DNA of 64,000 nucleotides from Hyaloperonospora brassicae (Eukaryota; Oomycota; Peronosporomycetes; Peronosporales; Peronosporaceae). Within the stretch, counting starts at the first letter, position 1. Each line of letters begins with the position of its first letter. The position numbers and the translations under genes are program-made. Positions 46,463-59,000 of this stretch are shown one piece after another. A model generated the notes under the pieces. That model did no database searches and was not told the DNA's origin. It worked only from the letters and a program-made list of their open reading frames with translations. Where the stretch lies: contig CANTFL010001464.1 of NCBI GenBank assembly GCA_947650285.1, positions 86,415 through 150,414 of the forward strand, in the 5' to 3' direction.

Positions 46463-48360
46463 AATGGGGCATCCCGAAGTTATGGTGGTGCTGGATTGTG
46501 AACAAAACCCAAAATATGCTGTTATTTCGATGCAAACCGATCTATCGTTATCATGCCGCGCGTAAACGGAGCCCTATTGATGCTCAAGCGGATGTAATAG
46601 TTTGATCCCTTTCAAACACAGAAACTAGCGTAAACTTCCAGCGAATCTGTTCCATACACCGCTTCAAACTGTCACCCATTCGCACTAAATGTTCTTCACT
46701 CACCTCCTCGATTGTGACCGCAATACGCTCCTGACGAGTTAATAGATGCGCTCGGCTCTGTGCCTTGATCCTCCATAGTACCGCTTTCCCTCTATGGTCA
46801 GTTCGCCGCCGCAGCCGCAGATTTAACGTCACACACCCTGTAAAGGTAGCGTCCCAAGTCGCACATGGGGCGATGTAGCCCCGGCGTTCATCAATTAGAG
46901 CGTCTAAGAGCTCGTTAATCACTCGAGAAGGCTCACCATAACGAATGGGATATGTAACCGTACGACGCTGGCGTCGTGACTGGGAATGGAGTACGGTATC
47001 GTTGTAATGCAACTGCACACGCTGATGGTCTGACGATACCCGCGGTTCAGAGACCGACACACCTTGCACTACGGAGGATCAGGATTGCGGCACATAGAAC
47101 CTGTCTATGCGACTCGCCGCATCTGTACCCCATTAGGTACATTAAACGATGGGGTCAGGGTCGCCACCTTCTCCATCTACTGTCGTACTGAGAATGCGAG
47201 CGTCCTCCAGAAGACGAGCTTCTATCAAACCCTTGAGTGAAGCGCTTTCGAGTCGTTTCTTTCGGATACCGCCAAGCCTGTCGAGAGGCGGACTTTGAAC
47301 ACAAATGAAGTCGCCGGCTAGTATGGTCGGTCGTTGACTTTAAGTCCATGCCTGAAATGCAGTGAAGAATCGCTCACGACAGACTGCTTTGTTCGGCGCA
47401 TATATGTTCACCAAACGGGCATTGCCTAGGTCGACCACTGTGTCCCGAGTAGACCATTCCGTTGTGTTCCGAAGAGTTGTCAAAGCAGCCAATGGGGTCA
47501 ATAAAATTGCTACCCCCGCATTCCCTTCATCCCCGATCCTCCAACACGACATCGGTTGCCCACTGCGGTGCTCATGTTGACCCCATAAGCGGGCTCATGT
47601 AAAAAGGAGCTAATCCATTCCATCTTGTCTGCTTACGTGAGTCTCTTGGATCATCCAGGCAAGTATGCGTTCTTGTACCGGATTCCGACGCCAAGTAGTG
47701 AGCCACGACATCTGGGATTAAACCTGAATACCCCTGACATTCTGAGTTTCTCTCCGGTTTGACCCACTAAATGTCATCAACCCTTGATGACTCCTTCGCA
47801 TTCGGCTTGGTGGCCGGAGAAAGTGAAGTCTGTCATAGGCGTCTGTGAGTGTGCGGCGTCCTGTGAAGGGCGACACCCCCGTGTCCGGAATAGAGATGCC
47901 CTTAGTAACTGGGGCCTGCCTCGATACACCCATGCTCCAAAACAGAAGAGCAGAAACTCGCGACAGAGCACCAATTGTTGTGGCCATCAAGGCATTGAAC
48001 GCCTCGCGGTACGTAACTGTCGATTTTCAGTGCAGCTGAATGTCGTCCCAGACTGGAAACTGTACCCTTCGCCGTGCAATCCGCTTGACCAAGGAGAACT
48101 TTGATCTCGTGCTCGTATAAGCCCGCGCAAATGATGTGTTTAGCAAATCGCGCTTTTTGGTCACATCACACAGTTTCATAACATGATCATCCCCGTAAGC
48201 GTTGGTACGTAATCGGACCCAGTCGTCGCGGCTGTCGGTATGTGCCGGTAAATTTAATTGATTCGGTCTGGTGAATTCAGTACACCAAGACTCCAACCAC
48301 TTTTTAATCGCTGAATTGGTTTTACTAGAGCGATATGCTCTAAACGACCTTGTATACATC
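46463..48360 (-). pseudogene. LINE ORF2, N-terminal half with AP endonuclease
   Basis: The endonuclease that nicks the target for target-primed reverse transcription. On the - strand: MIQETHV near 47650 (family QETK/QETH), GNAGVAILLTP, LVNIYAPN near 47410, LAGDFICVQSPPLDRLGG near 47310 (family GGDFN), SRIDRFYVP near 47075 and SSDHQRVQLHY near 47020 (the catalytic SDH). It continues with an open 161-codon stretch to 46584 (a helical linker with VIPR-like basic patches) and breaks off at the copia flank. The 620 bp before the endonuclease (48359-47740) are open in pieces but unrecognised. Several stops and frameshifts. The RT half is at 60.6-63.7 kb on +. Confidence 0.75.
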
Positions 48361-48939
48361 CACGTCGCCAGACCGCCGTCCAGATTTCTAAAACTTGGAC
48401 TGCTAACGCGTTGAGATCTTCAGCCGGATACAGGAAGCGTTGAATCATGGATAAAACCACCTTCGGATCCCGCTACGCCACCGTGACCCATACGTCAGGG
48501 CTGCTATGCACTTGTAGGAAATTAGCCGCGGCTGAGGCTGGCCATGCATCACCATGTTTCATCCAAAGCTCCGGCCATTCAATCGAGTGTTAGCCTGGCC
48601 ACGTATACCAAGCTGCATAGAGGCGTCCGACATGACTGTGTCTCCATCTTGCTCGTGTATCGCATCACGTGTGCGCAGCATTTGTCGAATTTGCTCTCCC
48701 TCCGCAGGGGTGGTCGAGTGAGCTCTATTTGAGCAACAGGATGGTCAGTTATATCGCGGATGTTGGGCACCAATGCTAGCTGGTTGGTGGCGCTGCTGTC
48801 ATGTGTGTGACTCAGCGAGAATGGTGTCGGGCAGGCCGCTGCGGCGTGATGAGTATGCGCAAGAGACTGAGTACCCACCAGATCCGAGTGCTGACCAATC
48901 TGTGTTGACTGTATGGGTGGACTGGAAACTGTTGACCTT

Positions 48940-51410
48940 TGTTCATTCTCCGGAGACCGCGTGTGTACAAATGCCGAGTAATGGTGGCCTCATATTCGGA
49001 GTACCAGTGGCTGTCGCCGGTCCCGCGTTTTTGCTAGTAAAATAGCCTTGACGCACTGGCGTATATATAAGGGAATTTGTTGTCCAACTCTCGTAAAGTC
49101 TTGATTTTCTCGTGATGGTACTTGGGCGAAACAAGGAGCATACACACGATTGCTTGCCGTCCGTGTTGTAACCAAGTACAAATACCCTACGTTGTAAGAA
49201 GTTAGCAGCGATCGATAAAATATCACTGCCGCCCCAAGTGTGCCGCTCAATAATAGAGAGACGGGCTGAAAGGGAGGTGGCATACTCATGTAAAAACCAC
49301 TAAAATTGATTTACTGATTCCCGTGGGGTCATGCCGTCCCACCCACGTTGGACATTGACCAGCGTGACCGTACGAACAGAGTGACAGAATTGCTCATCAA
49401 CATGTTTCATTCCCGCCCAGTGGATACCATGCTTAAAACACGCCGTGATTAACTCCAGAGAACAATCTTCGGCAGCCAGGTCATGATCAGAAACGGCCTG
49501 GGCTAACGCCATTGTCATACAATAACCAGTGGCTGGGGTTGTCACAGGCGAAGGGTTAAGGTTTTTATCGATTGTGGGCAGATCGGTCTCCGTGGCTAAA
49601 TCCATGACCTTGGGTGGAATGATCGAACCCAAGGATGGCTACACATCCGTTGCCGCTTGTCGTAAGGTAGCGCGTTCGTGCTGTGAATGTGTGAGTAACT
49701 GCGATGTGGGCGGCCGTTTTGGTGGGTCTTTCGCACGAAGATGAAGCTGCTTCTTCGCCTCTTCCGTAATTGTCAGCGACGGTCCTCTTTCCTCGTCGTC
49801 ACCGGACGAGAGCTCGATTGCATCCAACCCCGTAGGCTTAAAAGGGGAAAATTCGACTGCTTAACTTGTGTCCTCCGGCCAGTTCTCGAGGTCAGCAAAA
49901 AAAGGCGACTGTCTGAGGACGGGCTAGTCGGTCACGAGAACGGGAGAGCTGAAGTCGACGCCGTCGGATAGGCACCGTCACCTATCGCTTCTTCGAAGAT
50001 GGCTCGATCTGCGAAGCGCTTACAGGAAGCTGAGGGCCGCTCGCACCAGGCGCTAGTGTCGTGGGTACGTCGGAAGATCCAGCATCTGTCGCGGATGGAG
50101 CAACCGCCTCTTGAGCCCTATTGTCCTTGCCATGCTAGAGATGCAGTCTGCGCGCTGCCGTTTCTTTAATCTCGTCTAGGCTGTGAAATGGTGTAGCCAA
50201 ATTCTGTAGCGCTGCAATATCCCGATAGTTAGCGACCCTGCTACCGGGGCCGTTCAACTGAGCTTCTGTGAAGCGGCACCGAGATATGGTATGGCCTAAC
50301 TCCCCGCAAGCTAAGCACTGAAGACGGCGTCCAACGCCAGGGTGCTTTGATACAATTGGTCGCCCAAACTATATAACGCGTACGACACCACGCAAGAAGT
50401 CAGGGCAGCCAGCAAGTTTTACTGTTAGCAGCCAGACTGTTGAGGTCCGGGAGTTAGGAGTGCAGATAACTAAGTTTTTCAATTTGAAACCCGCTGCAAT
50501 GTGAGCCTGAAAATACGTGGTTAGCTTCCCGATGTCAGTATACCGTGTGAAGTAATGAAGCTCCACTGTATACATCCTGGCTGCTGCAAAACTCATTCCA
50601 TCACTACAATGCTGCTTCGCCCAAACGGACCCCTGAACTGGCAGATGGACGTTGACCATTCGATACACCGCGCTTCGAAATGCAATTTCGATGTGTTCGA
50701 TCTTACGTGCCGTCGCCCGATCAAAAAAGTAAAAATGGATGCTTCGTTCCACCGGGTTGTAGCTGATTGCCTTGGCTACATTAACTAGCCATCGCAGCTC
50801 ATCCTGGTTAACTCGCAAGCGCTCCGCTGCCAGAAAAATGTCATTCTTGATCGCCTTCGTATTCCGGCCCGCTTCCCAGGTACAAGACGAATTCTTCTTC
50901 GACTTGAGACAGTATTGTCCTGTACAGACGGACCCGTTACTTAAAATCCAGCACGTGAGTCAAGAAAACGGGCAACCGTCTACACACAATACCCCCTTCA
51001 GCTAGGCCGCTGATGATGCGCCATTCGTCCTGCTTGCCTTCACGAAGGCGGCGTCTGCTGTTGAATACATCCGGATGTAGGCAGAGCGCACGCAGATTTT
51101 TAATGTCCTTCGCGTTGTACACGTCTGGATTGAACATAAATGGCTTGTAGGTTGCACCTTCTCCAAGGTTACCGTCGGCAATTTCTACTGAGCCGATGGT
51201 CGGCGTGGTAGACGTCGTCCGCGGGTTGAGTGGTGTCAACTTCGACTTTTTGACCTTGCTGATCATATTCTGTAAGATATGCGTGAACGACCAATTCGTG
51301 TTACACAGAAAGTGCGTCACCTTTTTGGCCTGGGCTACCCATGCCTCGTAAGAAGTGTCGCAGGCCACATATGCTTCCTCGAAAAGATGAAACAGAATTC
51401 CTTTTCTCGT
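48940..51410 (-). pseudogene. LINE ORF1, main part: RRM-like region, CCHC knuckle, OTU-like protease
   Basis: On the - strand: open frame 51410-50937 (continuing the piece at 40.6-41.1 kb), then 50818-50369, a beta/alpha pattern resembling the RNA-binding fold of LINE ORF1 proteins (IHFYFFDRATARKIEHIEIA). A zinc knuckle CLACGELGHTISRC follows at 50317-50276. After a basic, low-complexity linker comes an OTU-like cysteine protease at 49530-48945: GYCMTMALAQAVSDHDLAAE with Cys in the nucleophile place, HVDEQFCHSVRT, an in-frame TAG, TWGGSDILSIAANFLQRRVF, and a possible catalytic His in GICTHAVS. Proteases of this type are known in some non-LTR elements; what this one cuts is unknown. Frames are broken several times. 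Confidence 0.65.
51406..51410 (+). other. Target site duplication, insertion Y (copy at right block)
   Basis: CTCGT directly before the 5' LTR. Its partner is the reverse complement ACGAG at 41118-41122. Confidence 0.8.
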
Positions 51411-51891
51411 TATTAAGATTAGGTAATGCGAAGGGTATGTTATGAACATGCATAAAAAGAGGCGTGTCTATAATATGCTCCGAGTAGCACGGTTAGATAG
51501 AATATCAGTACGTGCATTTCGTAAGCTTGCTGTAGCTCGAGTGGAAATGTGTGGCAGCCATATCCCAGAGGTCACTGGTTCGATACCTGGCAGTGAAAGT
51601 TAAGTCTTTAGGTCCTGGTGTTTGGGGCTCACCAGCACTGTCCTGCCAGACAGTGACGTCCCCCATTCTTGTGCTCTGTAGGAAGGATGTCCACATCAGA
51701 GAAACCGCTATATGGGAAAGGAACATGAGAAAGGAACGCCAGGATTGATGGGGCAGTTGGAATGAAAAAGTGATTCAGAAAGATGGGTAGCACCGGTAGG
51801 AACGAGTTACACTCATAGGATAATGCACTTTTTGTTTTGCTGCTTCGACCAACAAGTGTTCTTCACTTTGACGCTCCGCTACCTTTGAACA
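51411..51891 (+). repeat. Copia LTR (5' LTR of right block)
   Basis: 481 bp. It begins TATTAAGATTAGGTAATGCG where the others have TGTTGAGATTAGGTGATGCG. Several such G-to-A changes, including loss of the terminal TG, occur in the first 150 bp. It ends CTACCTTTGAACA. tRNA-like A box 51533-51544, B box 51577-51587. Confidence 0.95.
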
Positions 51892-51906
51892 GATTATGAG
51901 CCTAAG
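51892..51906 (+). other. Putative half-tRNA primer binding site overlapping the gag ATG
   Basis: GATTATGAGCC follows the LTR directly (GGTTATGAGTCC in units A and C). It resembles the complement of the anticodon arm of initiator tRNA-Met, the half-tRNA primer used by Drosophila copia. The gag ATG (51896) lies inside it, leaving a 4-base leader. Fit is about 9 of 11 to a generic initiator tRNA; the oomycete tRNA was not available to compare. Confidence 0.4.
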
Positions 51907-54900
51907 TAACGACTCCGAGCCCAAAGTGGCACAGTTTGACGGTACCAACTATCCGTTATGGGAGTTCAAGATGAAGATGCACCTCGTGTCCAAGAGATTA
52001 TGGGAAGCGGTAGACGCCACATCCGGCGTCTCCGAGGCGAAGGAGCAGCAAGCGCACGCGGCGATCGTGCTCAATTTGAGCGAAACTCAGCTCATGCATG
52101 TGATTGCAACGGGAAGTGTGCACGCGAAGCATGGGGAGCCCTCGCGCAAGTTCATCGGAATCAAGACATGGCAAGTCGGCTGTGGCTAAAGGAGAAGTTC
52201 GCAGCCTTTAAGTATACGGCAACGGACATGAGCGCTCACGTACTGGAGTTGGAGAGGCTCGTGCTAGACATAAATGGAGCTTTGTGTGGACCGAGCGAAG
52301 AAGATACGTGTGCAACATTGCTACGGAGTCTTCCGGCACAATACGAGAGTCTTGTGCAGGCTTTTCGCATGAGCGTCACACAATTCAGCTTCAAGGATCT
52401 GGTGAGCAAGCTGAATGCCGAGGAAGTTCGCAAGAAGGATTCGTTGCACATTGAAGACGAGACAGCGCTTCATGTCGTAAAACGACCGGAGACGAAAAAG
52501 TTCAGCAAAAGGAGCGGCGGTCAGCAAAATACAGGGTCAAGTGTTCAGTGCTTTAATTGTGGTAAGCGCGGACACTACGCGCGCGACTGTCGGAACAAGA
52601 AAGGAGAATCGTGGCGAGAGACAAGAAGATCACTCGAATGTGGCGTTTATCGCCATTCAAGGAAGTACGAGCGACTGCTGGATCATGGACAGCGGCGCAA
52701 CGGCGCATATGTGCAAGGACAAAGGCGCGTTCATCAAATACATCGAATCACCACCAGCTCGCATCGTGCATAGCGCGAAAAAAATTGCGAGCTTACAGGT
52801 GTTCGGACAGGGCAAAGTGGTCTTGCGTGTTTGGAACGGCACATTGTGGGTCAATGCGCGTCTGGAGAATACACTCCACGTGCACGACCTCAGCAAGAAC
52901 CTTTTCTCGCTGACAGCAGCTACTGCGCGCGGGATGACGGTCGAAATGAACAGTGACGGGTGTATTGTATCAAAAAGCAGGCGAGTCGTCGCGACAGGTC
53001 TGAGATGTGGAATGCTTGTGAAACTTAATGTTGAAGAGGCCCCACAATGCCATGTGGTAGAGCATGAAGCTGAATTGTGGCATCGCTGACTCGGACACGT
53101 ATCATAATCGACCGTGAACAAGCTGATTAAAGACGGCTACACACAAGGAAAATGCATGGACCCAAAAGTCGTCTGTGATATTTGCGCGACAGCCAAGCAA
53201 GTCCGGAAGACTTTTAACAGCACTGACGCTGACACAGAAGCGAGGGAGAGTCACGGTATAGACTCAATCGTATGCTCGGATGTTCTAGGACCAATCACAC
53301 CAGCATCAAGATCGGACTATCGCTACGTCGCGACGTTCATGATGATGAAAAGCCGCTATGCAATGGTCTACCCGCTACGCAAGAAGAGTGATGTCACCAA
53401 AGCATTTAAACAGTAATTTCACGATATCAAGATCGAATGCAATATGGACGTGACGGTACTACGAAGTGATAATGGCGGTGAGTACCAAAATAACGAGATG
53501 ACTCGATTTTGTCGGCAAAAGATGATCAAGCAGGAGTTTACGGTTCCATATAATCCGGCGCAGAATGGCATGGCAGAACGGCTGAATCGCACTTTGGTAG
53601 AGATGACGCGTTGTATGCTGAGCAAGGCTAAGCTGGACAAGATTTACTGGTGTGAGGCGATGCTGACCGCTGTGGATATTCGTAACGTTCTTCAGAGCGC
53701 TTCAAGTCCGGACTCAAGCCCATTCGAGATGGTATTCAAGCGAAAACCTCGTATCAAGAAATTGCGGGTGTTTGGAAGTCTTTGCTACTCGCATATACCT
53801 AAAGCGAAGAGAAACAAGCTGGACCCATCTGGTGTGCGGTGCATGCTGCTCGGATATGCCAAGCAACACAAAGCTCATCGACTTCTTGATACGACCACTG
53901 GAAGGCTTAATTTCTCGGAGTGTCACCTTTGCGGAAACTGCGGTCGATCAGACACGCAACGAAGATACGCCTGGCATTATCGACGTTGTGGAAGACGGTG
54001 AGGATAATCTGGATCCAACTGACCACGCAACAAGCGATGAGGGATCCAGGACGCCGACACCAGGAAGTCCGATAATGACACCTGACAACACAGGACCATT
54101 GGATCGGCCAACCGGTGCCATCCCGACGAGGCAATCGAGCACACCAGGAAGGGACGGCGAGCAAGAGTCTAATGTGAGACCAGTATGCAAGAAGCAAGCG
54201 ATCAAGCGCTACGAGCAAGAGTTTACCAATCTAGGGCGAGGAAATTTCAACCTCGACGACGATGACGCTAGCTGCGAGGCACAATACTGTTTCAGCGCTG
54301 AAGAGTTTGGTGAAAGCGCATCGACATACGATCAAGTGCTGCGAAGCAAGTACAAGGACGAATGGATGCGTGTGATGGAAAGTGAGATTCAATCGCTGAC
54401 ACAACACGACACATGGACGCTTCAAGATTTGCCCTCGGACAAGAGAGCAATCGGGTGCAAGTGGGTATTTCGCATAAAGCGCAAACCAAATGGAGAAATC
54501 GTGAAGTTTAAGGCACGTCTTGTGGCTAAAGGTTTCACGCAGCGTCCTGGCGTGGACTATTTTGGGACATATGCTCCGGTGGCGCGGAAAGAGTCGATCA
54601 ACGTTGCTCTCGCACTTGCGGCGGAGCAAGATTTAATAATGGAGAGCGTTGATGTCGACACGGCATTTCTATACGGCGAAGTCAAGGAAGTGATTTACGT
54701 GGACCAGCCGGATGGATTTGGTGACCAGCAACATCGGTACAAGAAGTGTCTGCTGAACAAAGCGTTGTACGGTACAAAGCAAGCGGCAAGAGAATGGAAT
54801 TATCGTCTGAACGCGCACCTTGAAGGTCAATGGGTCAAGCGCACGTCTGCCGATCTTTGTGTCTATGTGCGACGGTCGCATGGTCAATTTAGTCTCGTGC

Positions 54901-55858
54901 TCATTCACGTGGACGACTTGATGCTCTTCGCGCAGACACAAGAGCACATTGATGACATCAAACGTGCACTCAAGACCGAGTTCAGTATCAAGGAGCTCGG
55001 CGAGCTGAAATACTGTCTCGGCATCGAGTTATCACGTGATCGACAGATAAAATCAATCAGCATGAATCAGCGCGCTTACATTAAACGCTTGACAGAAAAT
55101 TTGGCGTCGACCAATGCAAGGACATTCACACACCGTCAAAAGAAAGTGCAAAGTTGACCAAGCTCGGGATGGATGACGACTTTGTGACCAAGTGGCCATA
55201 CCGCAAGCTCGTTGGTGCACTTATGTACGTCGCAACGTTCGCTAGACCGGACATCATGCACGCGATAGGAGAAGTGGCTTAATACTGCGAAAGGTATGAG
55301 AAAAGCCACTAAATCGCAGCCAAGCGCGTGCTCAAATACCTCAAGACGACTGCTGATTATAGCATCGTATTTCACGGCAAGAACAAGGGAGAGCTATTAG
55401 GATTTGCGGACGCGTCATGGGCAAGCGACTTGGATTCTCGCCGCTCGACGACAGGTTACGTGTTCTTTTTGCATGGCAACGTGGTGTCGTGGAAGTCGAA
55501 GAGGCAACCGACAGTGGCAGCTTCTAGCACCGAGGCTGAGTACATGGCATTGTACGCTGCGGTACAAGAGGCGGTGTGGTTGCGTCTATTACTATCCAAC
55601 ATTGGCTTCGGACTTGGAGCGGCGACGACTATTTAAGAAGACAATCAAGGGTGCATTGCACTGGCAAAGAATCCGGTCTCTCATGCAAGAACAAATCACA
55701 TTGACATCAACTTTCACTTCCTTCGCAAAAAGGTCGAGGAAGGCGTCATTAAGGTTGAGTACAAGCCAACCGACGAGATGATTGCGGACGGACTGAAGAA
55801 GGCTCTTGGTCGGACTAAGAATGACATGTTTCTGCGAAGTTTAAATTTGGCAAGGTAG
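51896..55858 (+). pseudogene. gag-pol: Ty1/copia gag-pol, unit B
   Basis: Same protein order as unit A. Gag N-part at 51896 to about 52120, frame shift, gag C-part with CCHC knuckle near 52545-52590, shift back, protease DSGAT near 52690. The integrase zinc region holds TGA (53087) and TAA (near 53105), and a TAA (53414) lies before VLRSDNGGEYQ. Integrase catalytic Glu is in NGMAERLNRT near 53570. A 2-bp deletion near 53902 (TTTGRLNFS) throws RT out of frame with integrase. RT lies in 53772-55157 with HVDD near 54910. RNase H is at 55328-55636 after two TAA codons (55280 and 55310). The two gag shifts and all these stops recur in A and C, so they predate the duplication. Without help it cannot make a working polyprotein. 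Confidence 0.9.
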
Positions 55859-55893
55859 GCATACAAAGCATGTACATGCGCATCAAGGGAGAG

Positions 55894-56071
55894 TGTTGAG
55901 ATTAGGTGATGCGAAGGGTATGTTATGGACATGCATAGAAAGAAGCGTGTCTACAATATGCTCCGAGTAGCAGGGTAAGATGGGATATAAGTACGTGAGC
56001 GCTCATGTACGGTCCGGTATACTTAAAGATTGCGAAATTCTTCTCTTTAGCCACAGCTAACAGGCTAGGTT
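55894..56071 (+). repeat. 178-bp aberrant LTR/inverted-gag junction between units B and C
   Basis: Direct counterpart of 45603-45780. LTR bases 1-110, then about 65 bp that are the reverse complement of gag around 52183-52245, then 13 bp before the gag ATG of unit C. As an LTR it is incomplete, so unit B has no normal 3' LTR and unit C no normal 5' LTR. Confidence 0.9.
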
Positions 56072-59000
56072 ATGAGTCCAAGTAACGACTCCGCGCCCAA
56101 AGTGGCACAGTTTGACGGTACCAACTATCCGGGATGGGCGTTCAAGATGAAGATGCACCTCGTGTCCAAGAGATTATGGGAAGCGGTAGACGCCACATCC
56201 GGCGTCTCCGAGGCGAAGGAGCAGCAAGCGCACGCGGCGATCGTGCTCAATTTGAGCGAAACTCAGCTCATGCATGTGATTGCAACGGGAAGTGTGCACG
56301 CGAAGCATGGGGAGCCCTCGCGCAAGTTCATCGGAATCAAGACATGGCAAGTCGGCTGTGGCTAAAGGAGAAGTTCGCAGCCTTTAAGTATACGGCAACG
56401 GACATGAGCGCTCACGTACTGGAGTTGGAGAGGCTCGTGCTAGACATAAATGGAGCTTTGTGTGGACCGAGCGAAGAAGATACGTGTGCAACATTGCTAC
56501 GGAGTCTTCCGGCACAATACGAGAGTCTTGTGCAGGCTTTTCGTATGAGCGTCACACAATTCAGCTTCAAGGATCTGGTGAGCAAGCTGAATGCCGAGGA
56601 AGTTCGCAAGAAGGATTCGTTGCACATTGAAGACGAGACAGCGCTTCATGTCGTAAAACGACCGGAGACGAAAAAGTTCAGCAAAAGGAGCGGCGGTCAG
56701 CAAAATACAGGGTCAAGTGTTCAGTGCTTTAATTGTGGTAAGCGCGGACACTACGCGCGCGACTGCCGGAACAAGAAAGGAGAATCGTGGCGAGAGACAA
56801 GAAGATCACTCGAATGTGGCGTTTATCGCCATTCAAGGAAGTACGAGCGACTGCTGGATCATGGACAGCGGCGCAACGGCGCATATGTGCAAGGACAAAG
56901 GCGCGTTCATCAAATACATCGAATCACCACCAGCTCGCATCGTGCATAGCGCGAAAAAAATTGCGAGCTTACAGGTGTTCGGACAGGGCACAGTGGTCTT
57001 GCGTGTTTGGAACGGCACATTGTGGGTCAATGCGCGTCTGGAGAATACACTCCACGTGCACGACCTCAGCAAGAACCTTTTCTCGCTGACAGCAGCTACT
57101 GCGCGCGGGATGACGGTCGAAATGAACAGTGACGGTGTATTGTATCAAAAAGCAGGCGAGTCGTCGCGACAGGTCTGAGATGTGGAATGCTTGTGAAACT
57201 TAATGTTGAAGAGGCCCCACAATGCCATGTGGTAGAGCATGAAGCTGAATTGTGGCATCGCTGACTCGGACACGTATCATAATCGACCGTGAACAAGCTG
57301 ATTAAAGACGGCTACACACAAGGAAAATGCATGGACCCAAAAGTCGTCTGTGATATTTGCGCGACAGCCAAGCAAGTCCGGAAGACTTTTAACAGCACTG
57401 ACGCTGACACAGAAGCGAGGGAGAGTCACGGTATAGACTCAATCGTATGCTCGGATGTTCTAGGACCAATCACACCAGCATCAAGATCGGACTATCGCTA
57501 CGTCGCGACGTTCATGATGATGAAAAGCCGCTATGCAATGGTCTACCCGCTACGCAAGAAGAGTGATGTCACCAAAGCATTTAAACAGTAATTTCACGAT
57601 ATCAAGATCGAATGCAATATGGACGTGACGGTACTACGAAGTGATAATGGCGGTGAGTACCAAAATAACGAGATGACTCGATTTTGTCGGCAAAAGATGA
57701 TCAAGCAGGAGTTTACGGTTCCATATAATCCGGCGCAGAATGGCATGGCAGAACGGCTGAATCGCACTTTGGTAGAGATGACGCGTTGTATGCTGAGCAA
57801 GGCTAAGCTGGACAAGATTTACTGGTGTGAGGCGATGCTGACCGCTGTGGATATTCGTAACGTTCTTCAGAGCGCTTCAAGTCCGGACTCAAGCCCATTC
57901 GAGATGGTATTCAAGCGAAAACCTCGTATCAAGAAATTGCGGGTGTTTGGAAGTCTTTGCTACTCGCATATACCTAAAGCGAAGAGAAACAAGCTGGACC
58001 CATCTGGTGTGCGGTGCATGCTGCTCGGATATGCCAAGCAACACAAAGCTCATCGACTTCTTGATACGACCACTGGAAGGCTTAATTTCTCGGAGTGTCA
58101 CCTTTGCGGAAACTGCGGTCGATCAGACACGCAACGAAGATACGCCTGGCATTATCGACGTTGTGGAAGACGGTGAGGATAATCTGGATCCAACTGACCA
58201 CGCAACAAGCGATGAGGGATCCAGGACGCCGACACCAGGAAGTCCGATAATGACACCTGACAACACAGGACCATTGGATCGGCCAACCGGTGCCATCCCG
58301 ACGAGGCAATCGAGCACACCAGGAAGGGACGGCGAGCAAGAGTCTAATGTGAGACCAGTATGCAAGAAGCAAGCGATCAAGCGCTACGAGCAAGAGTTTA
58401 CCAATCTAGGGCGAGGAAATTTCAACCTCGACGACGATGACGCTAGCTGCGAGGCACAATACTGTTTCAGCGCTGAAGAGTTTGGTGAAAGCGCATCGAC
58501 ATACGATCAAGTGCTGCGAAGCAAGTACAAGGACGAATGGATGCGTGTGATGGAAAGTGAGATTCAATCGCTGACACAACACGACACATGGACGCTTCAA
58601 GATTTGCCCTCGGACAAGAGAGCAATCGGGTGCAAGTGGGTATTTCGCATAAAGCGCAAACCAAATGGAGAAATCGTGAAGTTTAAGGCACGTCTTGTGG
58701 CTAAAGGTTTCACGCAGCGTCCTGGCGTGGACTATTTTGGGACATATGCTCCGGTGGCGCGGAAAGAGTCGATCAACGTTGCTCTCGCACTTGCGGCGGA
58801 GCAAGATTTAATAATGGAGAGCGTTGATGTCGACACGGCATTTCTATACGGCGAAGTCAAGGAAGTGATTTACGTGGACCAGCCGGATGGATTTGGTGAC
58901 CAGCAACATCGGTACAAGAAGTGTCTGCTGAACAAAGCGTTGTACGGTACAAAGCAAGCGGCAAGAGAATGGAATTATCGTCTGAACGCGCACCTTGAAG

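Larger units (their letters stand above)
46458..51410 (-). mobile_element. LINE, middle piece (inverted)
   Basis: 4.95 kb between the two copia blocks. On the - strand it holds most of ORF1 and the endonuclease half of ORF2, and stops where reverse transcriptase should begin. The RT of the same kind of LINE starts at 60.6 kb on +, and the ORF1 start lies at 40.6 kb on +. With the cross-matching target duplications, this marks the piece as inverted relative to its two neighbours. Confidence 0.8.
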
